Source: Bacteroidia bacterium (GTDB lineage: Bacteria > Bacteroidota > Bacteroidia > Flavobacteriales > Flavobacteriaceae). From it: DNA of 64,000 nt. Position 1 is the stretch's first letter. Every line of letters begins with the position of its first letter. The translations under genes and the position numbers were made by a program. The stretch covers positions 115,314 through 179,313 of the forward strand of contig JAUIBP010000007.1 in NCBI GenBank assembly GCA_030427735.1, written 5' to 3'. Below the pieces are notes generated by a model. It did not search any database, was not told the DNA's origin, and was given only the letters and a program-made list of their open reading frames with translations. Of this stretch, positions 1 to 8,874 are shown piece after piece.

Positions 1-139
1 AGTGGCTGTTGTTAATTTTCCTAAAAAACAAATTGCAAATTTTATGAGCGAATGCTTGGTTTTAGGGGCGGTTAAGGAGAAAGATGTTATGCTGTTACAT
101 CCAGAATTACAGGTTAAAAACGGGACACCCGTACTTTAA
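1..139 (+). CDS. CsaA-like tRNA-binding-domain protein (C-terminal end)
   Basis: The window opens inside this gene. Only the last 45 codons (frame beginning at base 2) and the TAA at 137-139 are present. The visible tail has QIANFMSECLVLG followed by LLHPELQVKNGTPVL, which fits the C-terminal half of the CsaA/EMAP-II type OB fold (conserved SE.LVLG, LL.P and V.NG positions). CsaA proteins are small dimeric tRNA- and peptide-binding proteins proposed to help protein export. The stop lies 3 nt before the next start codon, so the two genes are probably cotranscribed. The N-terminal half cannot be checked here. Confidence 0.7.
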   Translation, partial: VAVVNFPKKQIANFMSECLVLGAVKEKDVMLLHPELQVKNGTPVL

Positions 140-142
140 TAT

Positions 143-1045
143 ATGCAGGATATAGATCTGGTAAAAATTAATTTTAATAGCGATAGCCTATGGGTTTTAA
201 ATATTGCCTTAGCTGTAGTTATGTTTGGTGTTGCCTTAGGAATTACCACAAACGATTTTAAAGAATTATTAAAACATCCAAAGCTTGTAGGTGTTGGCCT
301 GTTATCGCAATTTGTTTTGCTACCGCTTTTAACCTACGGTATAATAGTTTTAGTAGCGCCAAAACCAAGTATCGCTTTGGGAATGATGATGGTTGCTGCT
401 TGTCCAGGAGGCAATATTTCGAATTTTATGACGCACTTGGCCAAAGGAAACGCAGCGTTATCGGTAAGTCTTACAGCGCTGTCTACATTTGTAGCTGTAT
501 TAATGACGCCTTTTAATTTTGAGTTTTACGGACATTTATACGCACCAACGGCACATATTATAAAAGATGTAGCATTACAGCCTTTAGATTTAATACAAGT
601 GGTGATGCTAATTTTAGGAATTCCGTTGGTTTTAGGCATGTTGGTAAGGCACTTTAAACCGCACTTTTCGGTAAAACTATCTAAATTACTTAAACCTTTT
701 TCAATATTAGTATTTGTGTCAATTGTAATCATTGCGTTTTCAAACAATATAGAGGTTTTTGAAGCGTATGTCGGTCAGGTTTTGTTTATAGGAATAGGCC
801 ATAATTTTCTGGCTTTATTGATGGGCTTTTTTGTAGCCAAAGCTTTTAAATTGTCTTTCGACAATCAAAAAACCATTGCTATAGAAACAGGAATACAGAA
901 TTCTGGATTAGGATTACTTTTAATATTTACTTTTTTTAATGGTTTAGGCGGAATGGCAATAATTGCTGCGTTTTGGGGTGTCTGGCACATTATATCTGGT
1001 TTAATAATCGCATTTTATTGGTCTAATAAAGCTATAAATAGATGA
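143..1045 (+). CDS. Bile acid:sodium symporter (BASS/SBF) family protein
   Basis: A 300-residue integral membrane protein with eight or nine hydrophobic segments spread over its whole length, matching the BASS/SBF fold and usual length. The segment GMMMVAACPGGNISNFMTHL (about residues 79-98) is the family's typical crossover motif with the CPGG...SN signature, and ETGIQNSGLGLLL (about 249-261) is the second one. Such proteins move organic anions (bile acids, pantoate, other keto acids) with sodium across the inner membrane. The substrate cannot be told from sequence. The stop overlaps the start of the downstream acyltransferase by 4 nt, so translation is coupled. Confidence 0.85.
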   Translation: MQDIDLVKINFNSDSLWVLNIALAVVMFGVALGITTNDFKELLKHPKLVGVGLLSQFVLLPLLTYGIIVLVAPKPSIALGMMMVAACPGGNISNFMTHLAKGNAALSVSLTALSTFVAVLMTPFNFEFYGHLYAPTAHIIKDVALQPLDLIQVVMLILGIPLVLGMLVRHFKPHFSVKLSKLLKPFSILVFVSIVIIAFSNNIEVFEAYVGQVLFIGIGHNFLALLMGFFVAKAFKLSFDNQKTIAIETGIQNSGLGLLLIFTFFNGLGGMAIIAAFWGVWHIISGLIIAFYWSNKAINR

Positions 1046-2082
1046 GGTTTTCAAATATAGGTTTATCTATTGTAAGAAGTTATGTTGCTTTAGGCTTGTA
1101 TTTTAACTATAAAAAAATACAGGTGAGAGGTAAGGAACATGTGCCTGAAAATAAGCCGGTTTTATTTTTATCGAATCACCAAAACGCATTGATGGATGCT
1201 TTAATAATAGCTACTAAATCTGGTCGTTTTTGTTATTATTTAACCCGTGCCAGTGTGTTTCAAAAGCCAGTTATCGCTCGAATTTTAAAACGGTTACGCA
1301 TGTTGCCTGTATACAGAGTTAGAGATGGTTGGCAAACAATTAGTAATAATAACGATATTTTTAAACGCTGTACAACATTATTGCATGACAACGAAGCTAT
1401 AGTTATTTTTCCAGAGGGGAATCATTCTTTAAAACGAAAAGTGCGTCCGTTAAGTAAAGGGTTTACGCGATTGGTTTTTGAGACGTTAGATGCCTATCCT
1501 AATATAGCGTTGCAACTGCTTCCTGTAGGTGTAAACTACCAAAATGCCAAACAATATGGCGATAGTATGCTATTACAGATTGGACAATCTTTAGTTGTAA
1601 ATAAGGAGTTTTTGAAAGACAGGAAACAAGTCGAAAAAGAATTGAAAATAACTATTCAAAATCAGATTCAGCAATTAACAACACATATTTCTTCGCCAGA
1701 TTACGATAGTATGGCGCATCGCTTGCATAAGCATAATGCCAATTTTTTAAATCCAGAACAAGTTAATTATTATATAGAACAGGAAGCTATAATTGAAGGT
1801 TTTGAGCAAAAACCAACGGCGTTTTTAGGTTTGAAATCACTTTTTAAATACGCCTTAATTTTGAATGTATTTCCGGTGTATTGGCTTTGGAAATTGGTTT
1901 TACGGCCAAAAATTAAAGAAGATGAGTTTATGGCTACTTTTAGGTTTGCTTGGTCTATAACCTTAGTGCCTATGTATTTGCTTTTAGTAGCAATTACTTT
2001 AGGATTATTATTGGGATGGCATTTAGCCTTAGGGTGGTTATTGACAGTTTTAACAATAGCTTTGTTGGCTGTAAAACTTTAA
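1042..2082 (+). CDS. PlsC-like glycerophospholipid acyltransferase
   Basis: The PlsC acyltransferase domain is seen at about residues 25-215. It has the catalytic HX4D box as NHQNALMD (about 46-53) and the glycerol-phosphate-binding FPEGNHS box (about 123-129). C-terminal hydrophobic segments (about 265-283 and 305-346) anchor it in the inner membrane. Family members transfer an acyl chain to lysophosphatidate or a related lyso-lipid in phospholipid synthesis. The long form with C-terminal membrane segments is common in Bacteroidota and its exact acceptor is not known from sequence. It overlaps the BASS gene by 4 nt (ATGA) and is followed by a hairpin terminator at 2090-2124. Confidence 0.82.
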   Translation: MRFSNIGLSIVRSYVALGLYFNYKKIQVRGKEHVPENKPVLFLSNHQNALMDALIIATKSGRFCYYLTRASVFQKPVIARILKRLRMLPVYRVRDGWQTISNNNDIFKRCTTLLHDNEAIVIFPEGNHSLKRKVRPLSKGFTRLVFETLDAYPNIALQLLPVGVNYQNAKQYGDSMLLQIGQSLVVNKEFLKDRKQVEKELKITIQNQIQQLTTHISSPDYDSMAHRLHKHNANFLNPEQVNYYIEQEAIIEGFEQKPTAFLGLKSLFKYALILNVFPVYWLWKLVLRPKIKEDEFMATFRFAWSITLVPMYLLLVAITLGLLLGWHLALGWLLTVLTIALLAVKL

Positions 2083-2089
2083 GAAAAAA

Positions 2090-2124
2090 AAAGACCATTA
2101 CTTTTTTGCGAGGTAATGGTCTTT
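2090..2124. terminator. Hairpin between convergent genes
   Basis: A 12-bp perfect inverted repeat (AAAGACCATTAC / GTAATGGTCTTT) with an 11-nt loop lies between the convergent acyltransferase and PUR genes. The A-run at about 2083-2092 becomes a U-run on the minus strand, so it fits best as the terminator of the minus-strand PUR gene. It may also stop plus-strand transcription. Confidence 0.8.
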
Positions 2125-2134
2125 AAGGGTATTG

Positions 2135-2527
2135 TTAAATATCATCAAAATCGATATCTGTAAATTTTTCGGCAGCGCTTTGGCCTACTTCTACGCTTTC
2201 AGCTATGGCATCGTCGTCATTGTACTCTTTTTTAAAGTCTTTTTGGTGACGCTCGCTAATAACTTCATCTCCCTTTTCATTAATAATGTAATCGGTCATT
2301 TCTTCTAAAATATCTCTAAATTCAGCGAAGTCTTCTTTGTAAAGGTATATTTTATGTTTTTTGTAGTGGTACGACCCGTCGTCGTTGGTAAATTTTTTAC
2401 TTTCAGTAATTGTTAAGTAATAATCTCCTGCTTTAGTCGCTCTAACATCAAAGAAATATGTTCGTCTTCCAGCGCGCAATACTTTAGAAAAAATCTCCTC
2501 TTTCTCCATCATGTCATTATTATTCAT
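2135..2527 (-). CDS. PUR family DNA/RNA-binding protein (DUF3276)
   Basis: A 130-residue cytoplasmic protein. Residues 8-95 form the PUR repeat-like domain (EEIFSKVLRAGRRTYFFDVR, then a KIYLYKEDFAEF strand-helix) typical of DUF3276, the bacterial relatives of Pur-alpha that bind single-stranded nucleic acids. The C-terminal 35 residues are acidic and probably disordered. Length and layout match the Bacteroidota family. It is a single-gene unit ending at a strong hairpin. The biological role in flavobacteria is not established; a DNA/RNA-binding regulatory role is inferred from the fold. Confidence 0.85.
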   Translation of the reverse strand: MNNNDMMEKEEIFSKVLRAGRRTYFFDVRATKAGDYYLTITESKKFTNDDGSYHYKKHKIYLYKEDFAEFRDILEEMTDYIINEKGDEVISERHQKDFKKEYNDDDAIAESVEVGQSAAEKFTDIDFDDI

Positions 2528-2643
2528 AGTCCTATTTGCTATTAATAAAATTTATAAATGTTAATTTATGTTGCTATTAATTTTTTGAAATGAAAAGCAA
2601 TTTGCATTCAAAAATCTAAAAAAAAGAATTACCAACCAACAAA

Positions 2644-4404
2644 TTATGATAATTCTTTTTCACTAAGTTGCTTTAAATATAGGGTTTTGTAGTAACCCTC
2701 GGCGTTAATTAGCGCGTTATGTGTGCCTTGTTGAATAATTTTTCCATCGTCTAAAACAATAATTTTGTCGGCATTTTTAGCCGAAGACACTCTGTGGCTT
2801 ACAATAATCGTTGTTTTTCCTGTTGCGATTTTATATAAGTTAGACAGAATTTTTTCTTCGGTTTCGGTATCTACAGCCGACAGGCAATCGTCGAACAATA
2901 ATATTTTAGGATCTTTAATAATGGCGCGTGCAATAGAAACCCGTTGTTTTTGCCCGCCAGATAAGGTAATGCCACGCTCGCCTAAAATGGTATTGTAACC
3001 TTGGGCAAATTTTGTAATGTTTTTATGTACTTGGGCTAATTTTGCGGCTTCTATAACTTCGTCTTCGGTGGCATTTTCTTTACCAAAACGGATATTGTTT
3101 TTTATGCTGTCCGAAAACAAAAAGGCATCTTGTGGTACATAGCCAATACTATCCCTTAAGCTATACAGGTTTAGTTGGTCTATCGGGGTATTGTCTATGG
3201 TAATTGTACCAGAATTACAGTCGTAAAGTCTGCCTATAAGATCTAAAACGGTAGATTTACCCGAACCTGTTTTACCAATAATTGCTAGCGTTTCGCCATG
3301 TTTTATAGAAAAACTAACCTGTTTTATGGCTTCAATATTGGTGTCGTCGTAGGTGAAAGATACGTTGTTAAAAGCAATATCTCCAGTAATGTTTGAAGGC
3401 GTTTCAACTGTGTTTTTTATTTCGGGTTCTATGTCTAAAAATTCATTGATGCGTTTTTGCGAAGCTTCAGCTTGTTGTATAATCGACGTTACCCAGCCAA
3501 CAGTAGCCACTGGCCAGGTGAGCATGTTTACATAAATAATAAATTCGGCAATAGTACCAAGGCTATCAATTTCTCCATCAATATATTGCATGCCCCCAAT
3601 GTAAATAACAATTAAATTACTAATACCAATTAAAAGCACCATCATAGGAAAAAACAGCGCTTGAATGCGCACCAATGCCAATTGTTTGTCTTTACTGCCT
3701 TCGGATAAATTTTCGAAATTTGTAGCCGTTTGTGGCTCGATACCGTAAGCTTTTATCACAGAAATACCACTAAAACTCTCTTGTGTAAACGTTGATAATT
3801 TTGATAAATACACCTGTACTATGGTACTACGTTTGTGGATTTCTTTACTTAATTTATAAATCGCTATCGATAAAATAGGAAGCGGTACAATGGTATACAG
3901 GGTTAGGGTAGGTGCTTCGCTATACATGTACAAGAGTGCAATAATAAATAGCGTAATGGTATTAATGCTATACATAATAGCTGGGCCAGCATACATACGA
4001 ACGCGACCAACGTCTTCGCTTATACGGTTCATTAAATCGCCAGTACGATTCTTTTTGTAGAAGTTTAAAGATAAGCGCTGATATTGTTGATAGATTTCGT
4101 TTTTTAAATCGTATTCAATATAGCGCGACATGTTAATAATGGTTTGTCGCATTAAAAAAGTAAAAATACCAGCAACAATAGCAGCACCTATAATGTAAAG
4201 AATATCTTCTAAAAGTTCGGCGCGTACCACAGCAGGATCTGTAATTACACCTTGTTGATAGTCTTCTACAACCTTAAAAATTTCGCGAACAAAACGCGGG
4301 GTAAACAGTAAAAAGATACGTGCAATTATGGTTATTAAAATACCAATTATAAGTTGGGTTTTATATTTAAGAAAGTATTTGTTTAAATGTTGAAGGGCTT
4401 TCAT
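2644..4404 (-). CDS. ABC exporter, fused permease and ATPase (MsbA/MdlA-like)
   Basis: A 586-residue half-transporter. The N-terminal membrane domain has six predicted segments over about residues 18-310. The nucleotide-binding domain has Walker A GKTGSGKS (377-384), the ABC signature LSGGQ (481-485), Walker B ILLFDD (501-506), and a switch histidine in IIVSHR. It belongs to the type IV (ABCB/MdlA/YheI) exporters that move lipids, drugs or peptides out of the inner membrane as dimers. The residue after Walker B, usually the catalytic Glu, is Asp (FDD); this is also known in MdlA/YheI-type subunits that pair with a canonical partner. No partner gene lies next to it. Confidence 0.88.
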   Translation of the reverse strand: MKALQHLNKYFLKYKTQLIIGILITIIARIFLLFTPRFVREIFKVVEDYQQGVITDPAVVRAELLEDILYIIGAAIVAGIFTFLMRQTIINMSRYIEYDLKNEIYQQYQRLSLNFYKKNRTGDLMNRISEDVGRVRMYAGPAIMYSINTITLFIIALLYMYSEAPTLTLYTIVPLPILSIAIYKLSKEIHKRSTIVQVYLSKLSTFTQESFSGISVIKAYGIEPQTATNFENLSEGSKDKQLALVRIQALFFPMMVLLIGISNLIVIYIGGMQYIDGEIDSLGTIAEFIIYVNMLTWPVATVGWVTSIIQQAEASQKRINEFLDIEPEIKNTVETPSNITGDIAFNNVSFTYDDTNIEAIKQVSFSIKHGETLAIIGKTGSGKSTVLDLIGRLYDCNSGTITIDNTPIDQLNLYSLRDSIGYVPQDAFLFSDSIKNNIRFGKENATEDEVIEAAKLAQVHKNITKFAQGYNTILGERGITLSGGQKQRVSIARAIIKDPKILLFDDCLSAVDTETEEKILSNLYKIATGKTTIIVSHRVSSAKNADKIIVLDDGKIIQQGTHNALINAEGYYKTLYLKQLSEKELS

Positions 4405-4540
4405 TAAGCTTTAAAATTTATATAATCGATTGATTTTTTAAGAAAAATAATTTTGAGAATATGATAATTTAGTGTTAGTTTTGGCATGTGTTTTTAAGAA
4501 TATTTTAAAATAAACAACATTAACTTAAAAAATAGCTAAA

Positions 4541-5644
4541 ATGGTTTCAGACGTTATTCATGCAAACGAACTTTATAAAGTTGATCCTGTTTTCGGGCAG
4601 ATCTCTTTTAATAATCATGAGCAAATTGTATTTTGCAACGACAAAGATACAGGTTTAAAAGCAATAATTGGTATACATAATACAGTATTAGGTCCAGCGT
4701 TGGGAGGAACCAGAATGTGGAACTACAATAACGAATGGGAAGCCTTAAATGATGTTTTGCGCTTATCGCGTGGAATGACTTATAAGTCGGCTGTAACAGG
4801 TTTAAATTTAGGTGGCGGTAAAGCCGTTATTATTGGAGATGCTAAAACCCAAAAAACACCAGAATTAATGAAGAAATTTGGTGAGTTTGTAAATGGTTTA
4901 AGCGGAAAATACATTACAGCAGAAGACGTAGGTATGGAAACTGCCGATATGGACTTGGTACGTGAAGTAACACCTTATGTAACGGGAATTTCAGAATCTA
5001 AAGGCGGTGCAGGTAATCCGTCGCCAATTACAGCTTTTGGCGTTTACATGGGGATGAAAGCTGCTGCTAAGTTTAAATTCGGATCGGATAATTTAGATGG
5101 CAAATCGGTTTTAGTACAAGGTATTGGCCATGTTGGAGAGGCTTTGGTAGACCATTTAACTAAAGAAGGTGCTAAAGTTATTATTAGCGATTTAAACCAA
5201 GAGCGTTTAGAGGCTGTTAGTAAAACCTATGGTGCCAGCATTTATAATGGTAACGATTTATATAGTGAGTCTGTAGATATTTATGCACCTTGTGCTTTGG
5301 GCGCTACAGTTAATAACGATACCGTTAATAAAATTCAAGCTAAAATTATTGCTGGTGCAGCTAATAACCAATTGGCTAACGAGCAAGAGCACGGTTTAAT
5401 TTTACAGGAACGCGGTATTGTTTACGCACCAGACTTTTTAATTAATGCCGGTGGTATTATTAATGTTTATGCCGAATTAGAAGGTTACGGTAAACAGGAA
5501 ATTATGCGTAAAACAGAAAATATATACAATACAACTTTAGACATTTTAACCAATGCCGAAGTAAATGGTATTACAACCCACGAAGCAGCGCTTCAGGTGG
5601 CTAAAGCCAGAATAGAAAACAGAAAAAAAGAGAATAATAAATAA
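4541..5644 (+). CDS. Leucine dehydrogenase (Glu/Leu/Phe/Val dehydrogenase family)
   Basis: A 367-residue soluble enzyme of the amino-acid dehydrogenase superfamily. It has the substrate-binding and catalytic lysines in YKSAVTGLNLGGGKAVI (Lys82 and Lys94) and an NAD-binding Rossmann fold beginning VLVQGIGHVGEAL (about 190-202), followed by an acidic ISD end of beta-2 that favours NAD over NADP. Length and the GPALGGTRMW segment match leucine/branched-chain dehydrogenases rather than hexameric glutamate dehydrogenases. It deaminates leucine, valine or isoleucine to the keto acids for branched-chain catabolism. It is monocistronic, with a strong terminator at 5676-5705. Confidence 0.9.
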   Translation: MVSDVIHANELYKVDPVFGQISFNNHEQIVFCNDKDTGLKAIIGIHNTVLGPALGGTRMWNYNNEWEALNDVLRLSRGMTYKSAVTGLNLGGGKAVIIGDAKTQKTPELMKKFGEFVNGLSGKYITAEDVGMETADMDLVREVTPYVTGISESKGGAGNPSPITAFGVYMGMKAAAKFKFGSDNLDGKSVLVQGIGHVGEALVDHLTKEGAKVIISDLNQERLEAVSKTYGASIYNGNDLYSESVDIYAPCALGATVNNDTVNKIQAKIIAGAANNQLANEQEHGLILQERGIVYAPDFLINAGGIINVYAELEGYGKQEIMRKTENIYNTTLDILTNAEVNGITTHEAALQVAKARIENRKKENNK

Positions 5645-5675
5645 TATTATTAGCTTAAAAAGTTTATTTTTGCAG

Positions 5676-5705
5676 GGCGAAAGTGAAATCACTTTCGCCT
5701 TTTTA
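5676..5705 (+). terminator. Rho-independent terminator of leucine dehydrogenase
   Basis: A perfect 10-bp stem (GGCGAAAGTG / CACTTTCGCC) with an AAAT loop is followed directly by a run of five T residues. It lies 32 nt after the stop codon. Confidence 0.92.
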
Positions 5706-5776
5706 ATTTCAGGGTCAATTTAGACTTAAATGTATATCAATCATCTTAAAAAGATAATAAAAAGTTCTTTGTAAAC

Positions 5777-6721
5777 ATGCTTAACAGACGTCATATTCGA
5801 ATAAAAGTCATGCAAACCATTTACGCCTTTAAAGGTGGGGAGAGTGACGATTTTAGTAAAGATCAAAAATTTTTATCGCATAGTTTAGAGGATATGTACA
5901 GTCTCTATTTGTTGCAATGGTCTTTACTTATTGAAGTACAAAAAATGGCCGAAGATTATTTAGATAAATCTTCTTTAAAACACTTACCGACGGCCGAAGA
6001 TAAAAATCCGAACAGAAAATTTGTTAACAACGAAGTGCTTCAACTTCTAAAAAATAACCGTGCCTTAAAAGACGCTTTAGAACGTTACGGTGTTAACAAC
6101 TGGGATTTAGACGATGAGTATGTAGAACTTATCTACAAAGCTATTTTAGCAAGCGATTTATATAAAGAGTATATGAAAACGCGTACCTCTTCATTTAAAG
6201 AAGACAAGCATTTTATTGTAGATGTTTTTAAAGAAATTATAGCTCCTAACGACAAACTTTACGATTATTTAGAAGATAAGAATTTAACTTGGTTAGACGA
6301 TTTACCAATCGTAAATACTACCATTTTAAAGCAGTTGCGCAAAGTAAAGTCAGATGCAGCAGATACTTTTTTTGTGCCTAAATTATTTAAAGATATAGAC
6401 GATAAGGAGTTTGCTATAAAATTGTTTAAAAAAACCATTTTAAACCAAACCAAACTTAACGAAGCTATTGATGCTAAAGCTAAAAACTGGGAAGCAGAGC
6501 GTATTGCACAAATAGATTATATTTTATTGCAAATGGCTGTTTGCGAGCTTCAAAACTTTCCTTCTATACCTGTTAAAGTAACTATAAACGAGTATTTAGA
6601 AATTGCCAAAGAATATTCTACACCTAAAAGTAGCATATTTATAAATGGTATTTTAGATAAGCTGGTAAAGGAATATCAAGAAAAGGGAACCTTAAATAAA
6701 GTAGGGCGTGGGTTGATGTAA
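5777..6721 (+). CDS. nusB: Transcription antitermination factor NusB (long Bacteroidota form)
   Basis: The protein begins with the NusB RNA-binding start MLNRRHIRIKVMQTIYAF. Its last 120 residues contain the matching helical core (RIAQIDYILLQMAVCEL, then VTINEYLEIAKEYSTPKSS and FINGILDKL). NusB binds boxA RNA with NusE (ribosomal protein S10) to keep RNA polymerase processive, mainly on rRNA operons. At 314 residues it is over twice the E. coli length because of a central insertion, which is normal in Bacteroidota. It leads a cluster with a DUF1573 lipoprotein and yajC, 42 and 3 nt apart, a common arrangement in flavobacteria. Confidence 0.93.
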   Translation: MLNRRHIRIKVMQTIYAFKGGESDDFSKDQKFLSHSLEDMYSLYLLQWSLLIEVQKMAEDYLDKSSLKHLPTAEDKNPNRKFVNNEVLQLLKNNRALKDALERYGVNNWDLDDEYVELIYKAILASDLYKEYMKTRTSSFKEDKHFIVDVFKEIIAPNDKLYDYLEDKNLTWLDDLPIVNTTILKQLRKVKSDAADTFFVPKLFKDIDDKEFAIKLFKKTILNQTKLNEAIDAKAKNWEAERIAQIDYILLQMAVCELQNFPSIPVKVTINEYLEIAKEYSTPKSSIFINGILDKLVKEYQEKGTLNKVGRGLM

Positions 6722-6763
6722 TAGGAAATTATTATTACATTTATGCCCTCAAAAAACATTATC

Positions 6764-7261
6764 ATGAAAAAAATAATATTAGGATTAAGCACCTTATGTT
6801 TAATCGCTTTTACATCTTGTAAAGACGATGCTTCAAAAAAAATTAGCGAACAAAATGTTGCAGAAGCTGCAGAACGCGATGCCAATGCTTCAAAATTTCC
6901 AGTAATTGCTTTTGAAGAAACAGAGCACGATTTTGGAGAAATTGAATCTAAAACTCAGGTAGAAACTGTATTTAAATACAAAAATACAGGAGAAGCCCCA
7001 TTAGTTATTACCAATATTGCTACCTCTTGTGGTTGTACTGTACCAAAAGACTGGAGCAAAGAGCCTTTAGCACCAGGCGAAACTGGGCAGTTTACCGTTA
7101 AGTTTAATGGTTCTGGCGCTAATAACGTAACTAAAACAATTACTGTGACTTCTAATACAGAGTCTGGTAAAGATTTAGTTAAAATTAAAGCGTTTGTAAA
7201 GCCAGATCCTAATGCGCCTAGCAAAATTCAAAAATCACCAGTACCTCAAATACAATCGTAA
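6764..7261 (+). CDS. DUF1573 lipoprotein
   Basis: I place the start at the ATG at 6764, which opens a clean lipoprotein signal (MKKIILGLSTLCLIAFTSC, lipobox Cys19); an upstream in-frame ATG at 6743 would add seven unlikely residues. Residues about 48-150 form the DUF1573 beta-sandwich (FEETEHDFGEI, NTGEAPLVITNIATSCGCT), related to ASH/HYDIN immunoglobulin-like folds. The protein is predicted to be anchored in the cell envelope. Its function is unknown. It sits between nusB and yajC and is probably cotranscribed with them. Confidence 0.85.
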   Translation: MKKIILGLSTLCLIAFTSCKDDASKKISEQNVAEAAERDANASKFPVIAFEETEHDFGEIESKTQVETVFKYKNTGEAPLVITNIATSCGCTVPKDWSKEPLAPGETGQFTVKFNGSGANNVTKTITVTSNTESGKDLVKIKAFVKPDPNAPSKIQKSPVPQIQS

Positions 7262-7264
7262 TCC

Positions 7265-7567
7265 ATGGGAGAAGGTATGATGGGCTCTGTTTTGCCGTTT
7301 ATATTAATATTTGTGGTTATGTATTTCTTTATGATTGCACCGCAAATGAAACGTCAAAAGAAAGAAAAGAAATTTGCAGCCGAGTTAAAACGCGGCGATC
7401 GTGTAGTTACTAAAAGTGGTATGCACGGGAAAATTGTAGATTTAAACGATAAGGATAACAGTTGTGTTATTGAAACTTTAGCTGGTAAAATTAAGTTTGA
7501 GCGTTCTGCTATTTCTATGGAAATGAGCGAACCTTTAAATAAAACACCAGAAACTAAGTCTAAATAG
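7265..7567 (+). CDS. yajC: Preprotein translocase subunit YajC
   Basis: A 100-residue protein with one N-terminal transmembrane helix (about residues 7-25, VLPFILIFVVMYFFMIAPQ), then the conserved basic segment QMKRQKKEKKFAAEL and the cytoplasmic motif RGDRVVTKSGMHGKIVDL that defines YajC. It is an accessory subunit of the SecDF-YajC complex, which aids Sec-dependent export at the inner membrane. A second in-frame ATG at 7277 is possible but would shorten the helix. A terminator follows at 7591. Confidence 0.93.
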   Translation: MGEGMMGSVLPFILIFVVMYFFMIAPQMKRQKKEKKFAAELKRGDRVVTKSGMHGKIVDLNDKDNSCVIETLAGKIKFERSAISMEMSEPLNKTPETKSK

Positions 7568-7590
7568 GCTCTGGATCTATACAATAATAA

Positions 7591-7626
7591 AAAGGCTTTC
7601 AAATATTAATTTTGAAAGCCTTTTTT
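7591..7626. terminator. Bidirectional terminator between yajC and DUF4252 gene
   Basis: A stem AAAGGCTTTCAAA / TTTTGAAAGCCTTT surrounds a short A/T loop. T residues follow on the plus strand and an A-run precedes it (U-run on the minus strand), as expected between convergent genes. Confidence 0.9.
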
Positions 7627-7647
7627 AATGCAAGTATGTTTTTATAT

Positions 7648-8205
7648 TTACTCTACAGCATCCTTTTTAAAGAAGTTAAAGACGTTTTTAACTTGCGATT
7701 CATCGAAATCGCCATCTTCTAGCGCTTTAGCTAATTGTATAATTTGTTGCGGTTTCATATCGTCTCCTAAAACCCGTAACACACCAAACCCGAGTTCGTT
7801 AGAGCTGCCAAACACGATTAGTTCGTCTATGGCATTTTCGTCGTCTCCTAAATATTTTAAGGTTATTTTACCGCCATGGCTGTTAACGTCCATAAGGTCG
7901 TTGTAACTGGTGTTGTTAAGAATGTCTTTTACCTTGCTTAGTTCTTCATTATAAGATTCGGTTTGCGTATCATCTTTTTTATAACCTAAAAAGTTAAGGT
8001 GTTTAATAGATTTTATGGCTTGTTGTTGTTCGTCGTTTAATTTGGTTTCGTCTAAACCAAGCATCGAAACGGGTAAATCTACAGTTGTAAAGTTTTGTGT
8101 TTCTTGGTGGTCTACAAAATAGGTTTGTAATGTAGGCTCCGATTTGCAGCTTATTAAACTAAAGGCAACACAACAGGTTGCAATAAGGTAGTGTAATGCT
8201 TTCAT
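7648..8205 (-). CDS. DUF4252 lipoprotein
   Basis: A 185-residue predicted lipoprotein (MKALHYLIATCCVAFSLISC, lipobox Cys20). The rest matches the DUF4252 pattern: a short LPVSMLGLDE region, an I-K--NFLGYK strand and a GDD-----IDELIVFGSS segment. The fold is described only from Bacteroidota and the function is unknown. It is the last gene of a minus-strand ECF sigma operon (sigma factor, membrane partner, two DUF4252 proteins), which points to an envelope role linked to that regulator. Confidence 0.8.
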   Translation of the reverse strand: MKALHYLIATCCVAFSLISCKSEPTLQTYFVDHQETQNFTTVDLPVSMLGLDETKLNDEQQQAIKSIKHLNFLGYKKDDTQTESYNEELSKVKDILNNTSYNDLMDVNSHGGKITLKYLGDDENAIDELIVFGSSNELGFGVLRVLGDDMKPQQIIQLAKALEDGDFDESQVKNVFNFFKKDAVE

Positions 8206-8278
8206 GAGTTTGTAGTATTTTAATATCCAAGACTTACTATTAATAAGCCTTGGATTGATTTTTTATGCGATAAGCGAA

Positions 8279-8872
8279 TTATTTTTTCTTGTCTAAGTGC
8301 TCGCCACCAGGAATGTTCATTTTACTGGTAAGTTTAGAGATTTCGTTTAAGTTAATATCGCCTGTTAAGAGCGCGATTACGGTTTCTATTTCTCGTTTTT
8401 TACCGTTAATTTCTATATCGGCTTCTTTGGTTAACTCGCCTATGCCGTTTACAAATATTAAGAGTTCTTTTACATGGTCTGCGTCTCGGCCTTCTTTTAC
8501 ATAAAACTTCATTTCTTTACCATCGTCTTTTACTTCCATTAGTTCTTCTAGACCTCCTTTTTTAGATTTCATCCAAGAAGCAATATCGGTAGCAATAGCT
8601 TTATCGTCTGTAATTATGGTTTTAAAACTGGTAATACTGTTTACCATATTTAAGTAAGCTTGAGATTCTGGATCGTCTGTGCTAATATCTAATTTAGCTA
8701 GCATCTGAAACATTTTTGGCTTAATATTTACATAAGTAACGTTTGGATTTTCGCTATATTTTTCGAAAATGCTTTGTGCCATCATACTGGCTGGTAATAG
8801 TACCAAGGCTATGGCCATTAAAATGAATTTTTTTGTCATTGTTTTTGCGTTAAAATTTATTGTTGTTTTCAT
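8279..8872 (-). CDS. DUF4252 secreted protein
   Basis: A 197-residue protein with a signal peptide ending near MMAQ and the DUF4252 layout (MLAKLDISTDDPE, WMKSKKGGLEELMEVKDDG, LLIFVNGIGELTKEADIEIN, ALLTGDINLNEISKL). It is the paralogue of the next gene in the operon but lacks the lipobox Cys, so it is probably periplasmic. An internal Met at 8839 gives a neater signal peptide and could be the real start. The stop of the upstream gene lies only 2 nt away, which supports tight cotranscription with the sigma factor. Confidence 0.8.
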   Translation of the reverse strand: MKTTINFNAKTMTKKFILMAIALVLLPASMMAQSIFEKYSENPNVTYVNIKPKMFQMLAKLDISTDDPESQAYLNMVNSITSFKTIITDDKAIATDIASWMKSKKGGLEELMEVKDDGKEMKFYVKEGRDADHVKELLIFVNGIGELTKEADIEINGKKREIETVIALLTGDINLNEISKLTSKMNIPGGEHLDKKK

Positions 8873-8874
8873 GA

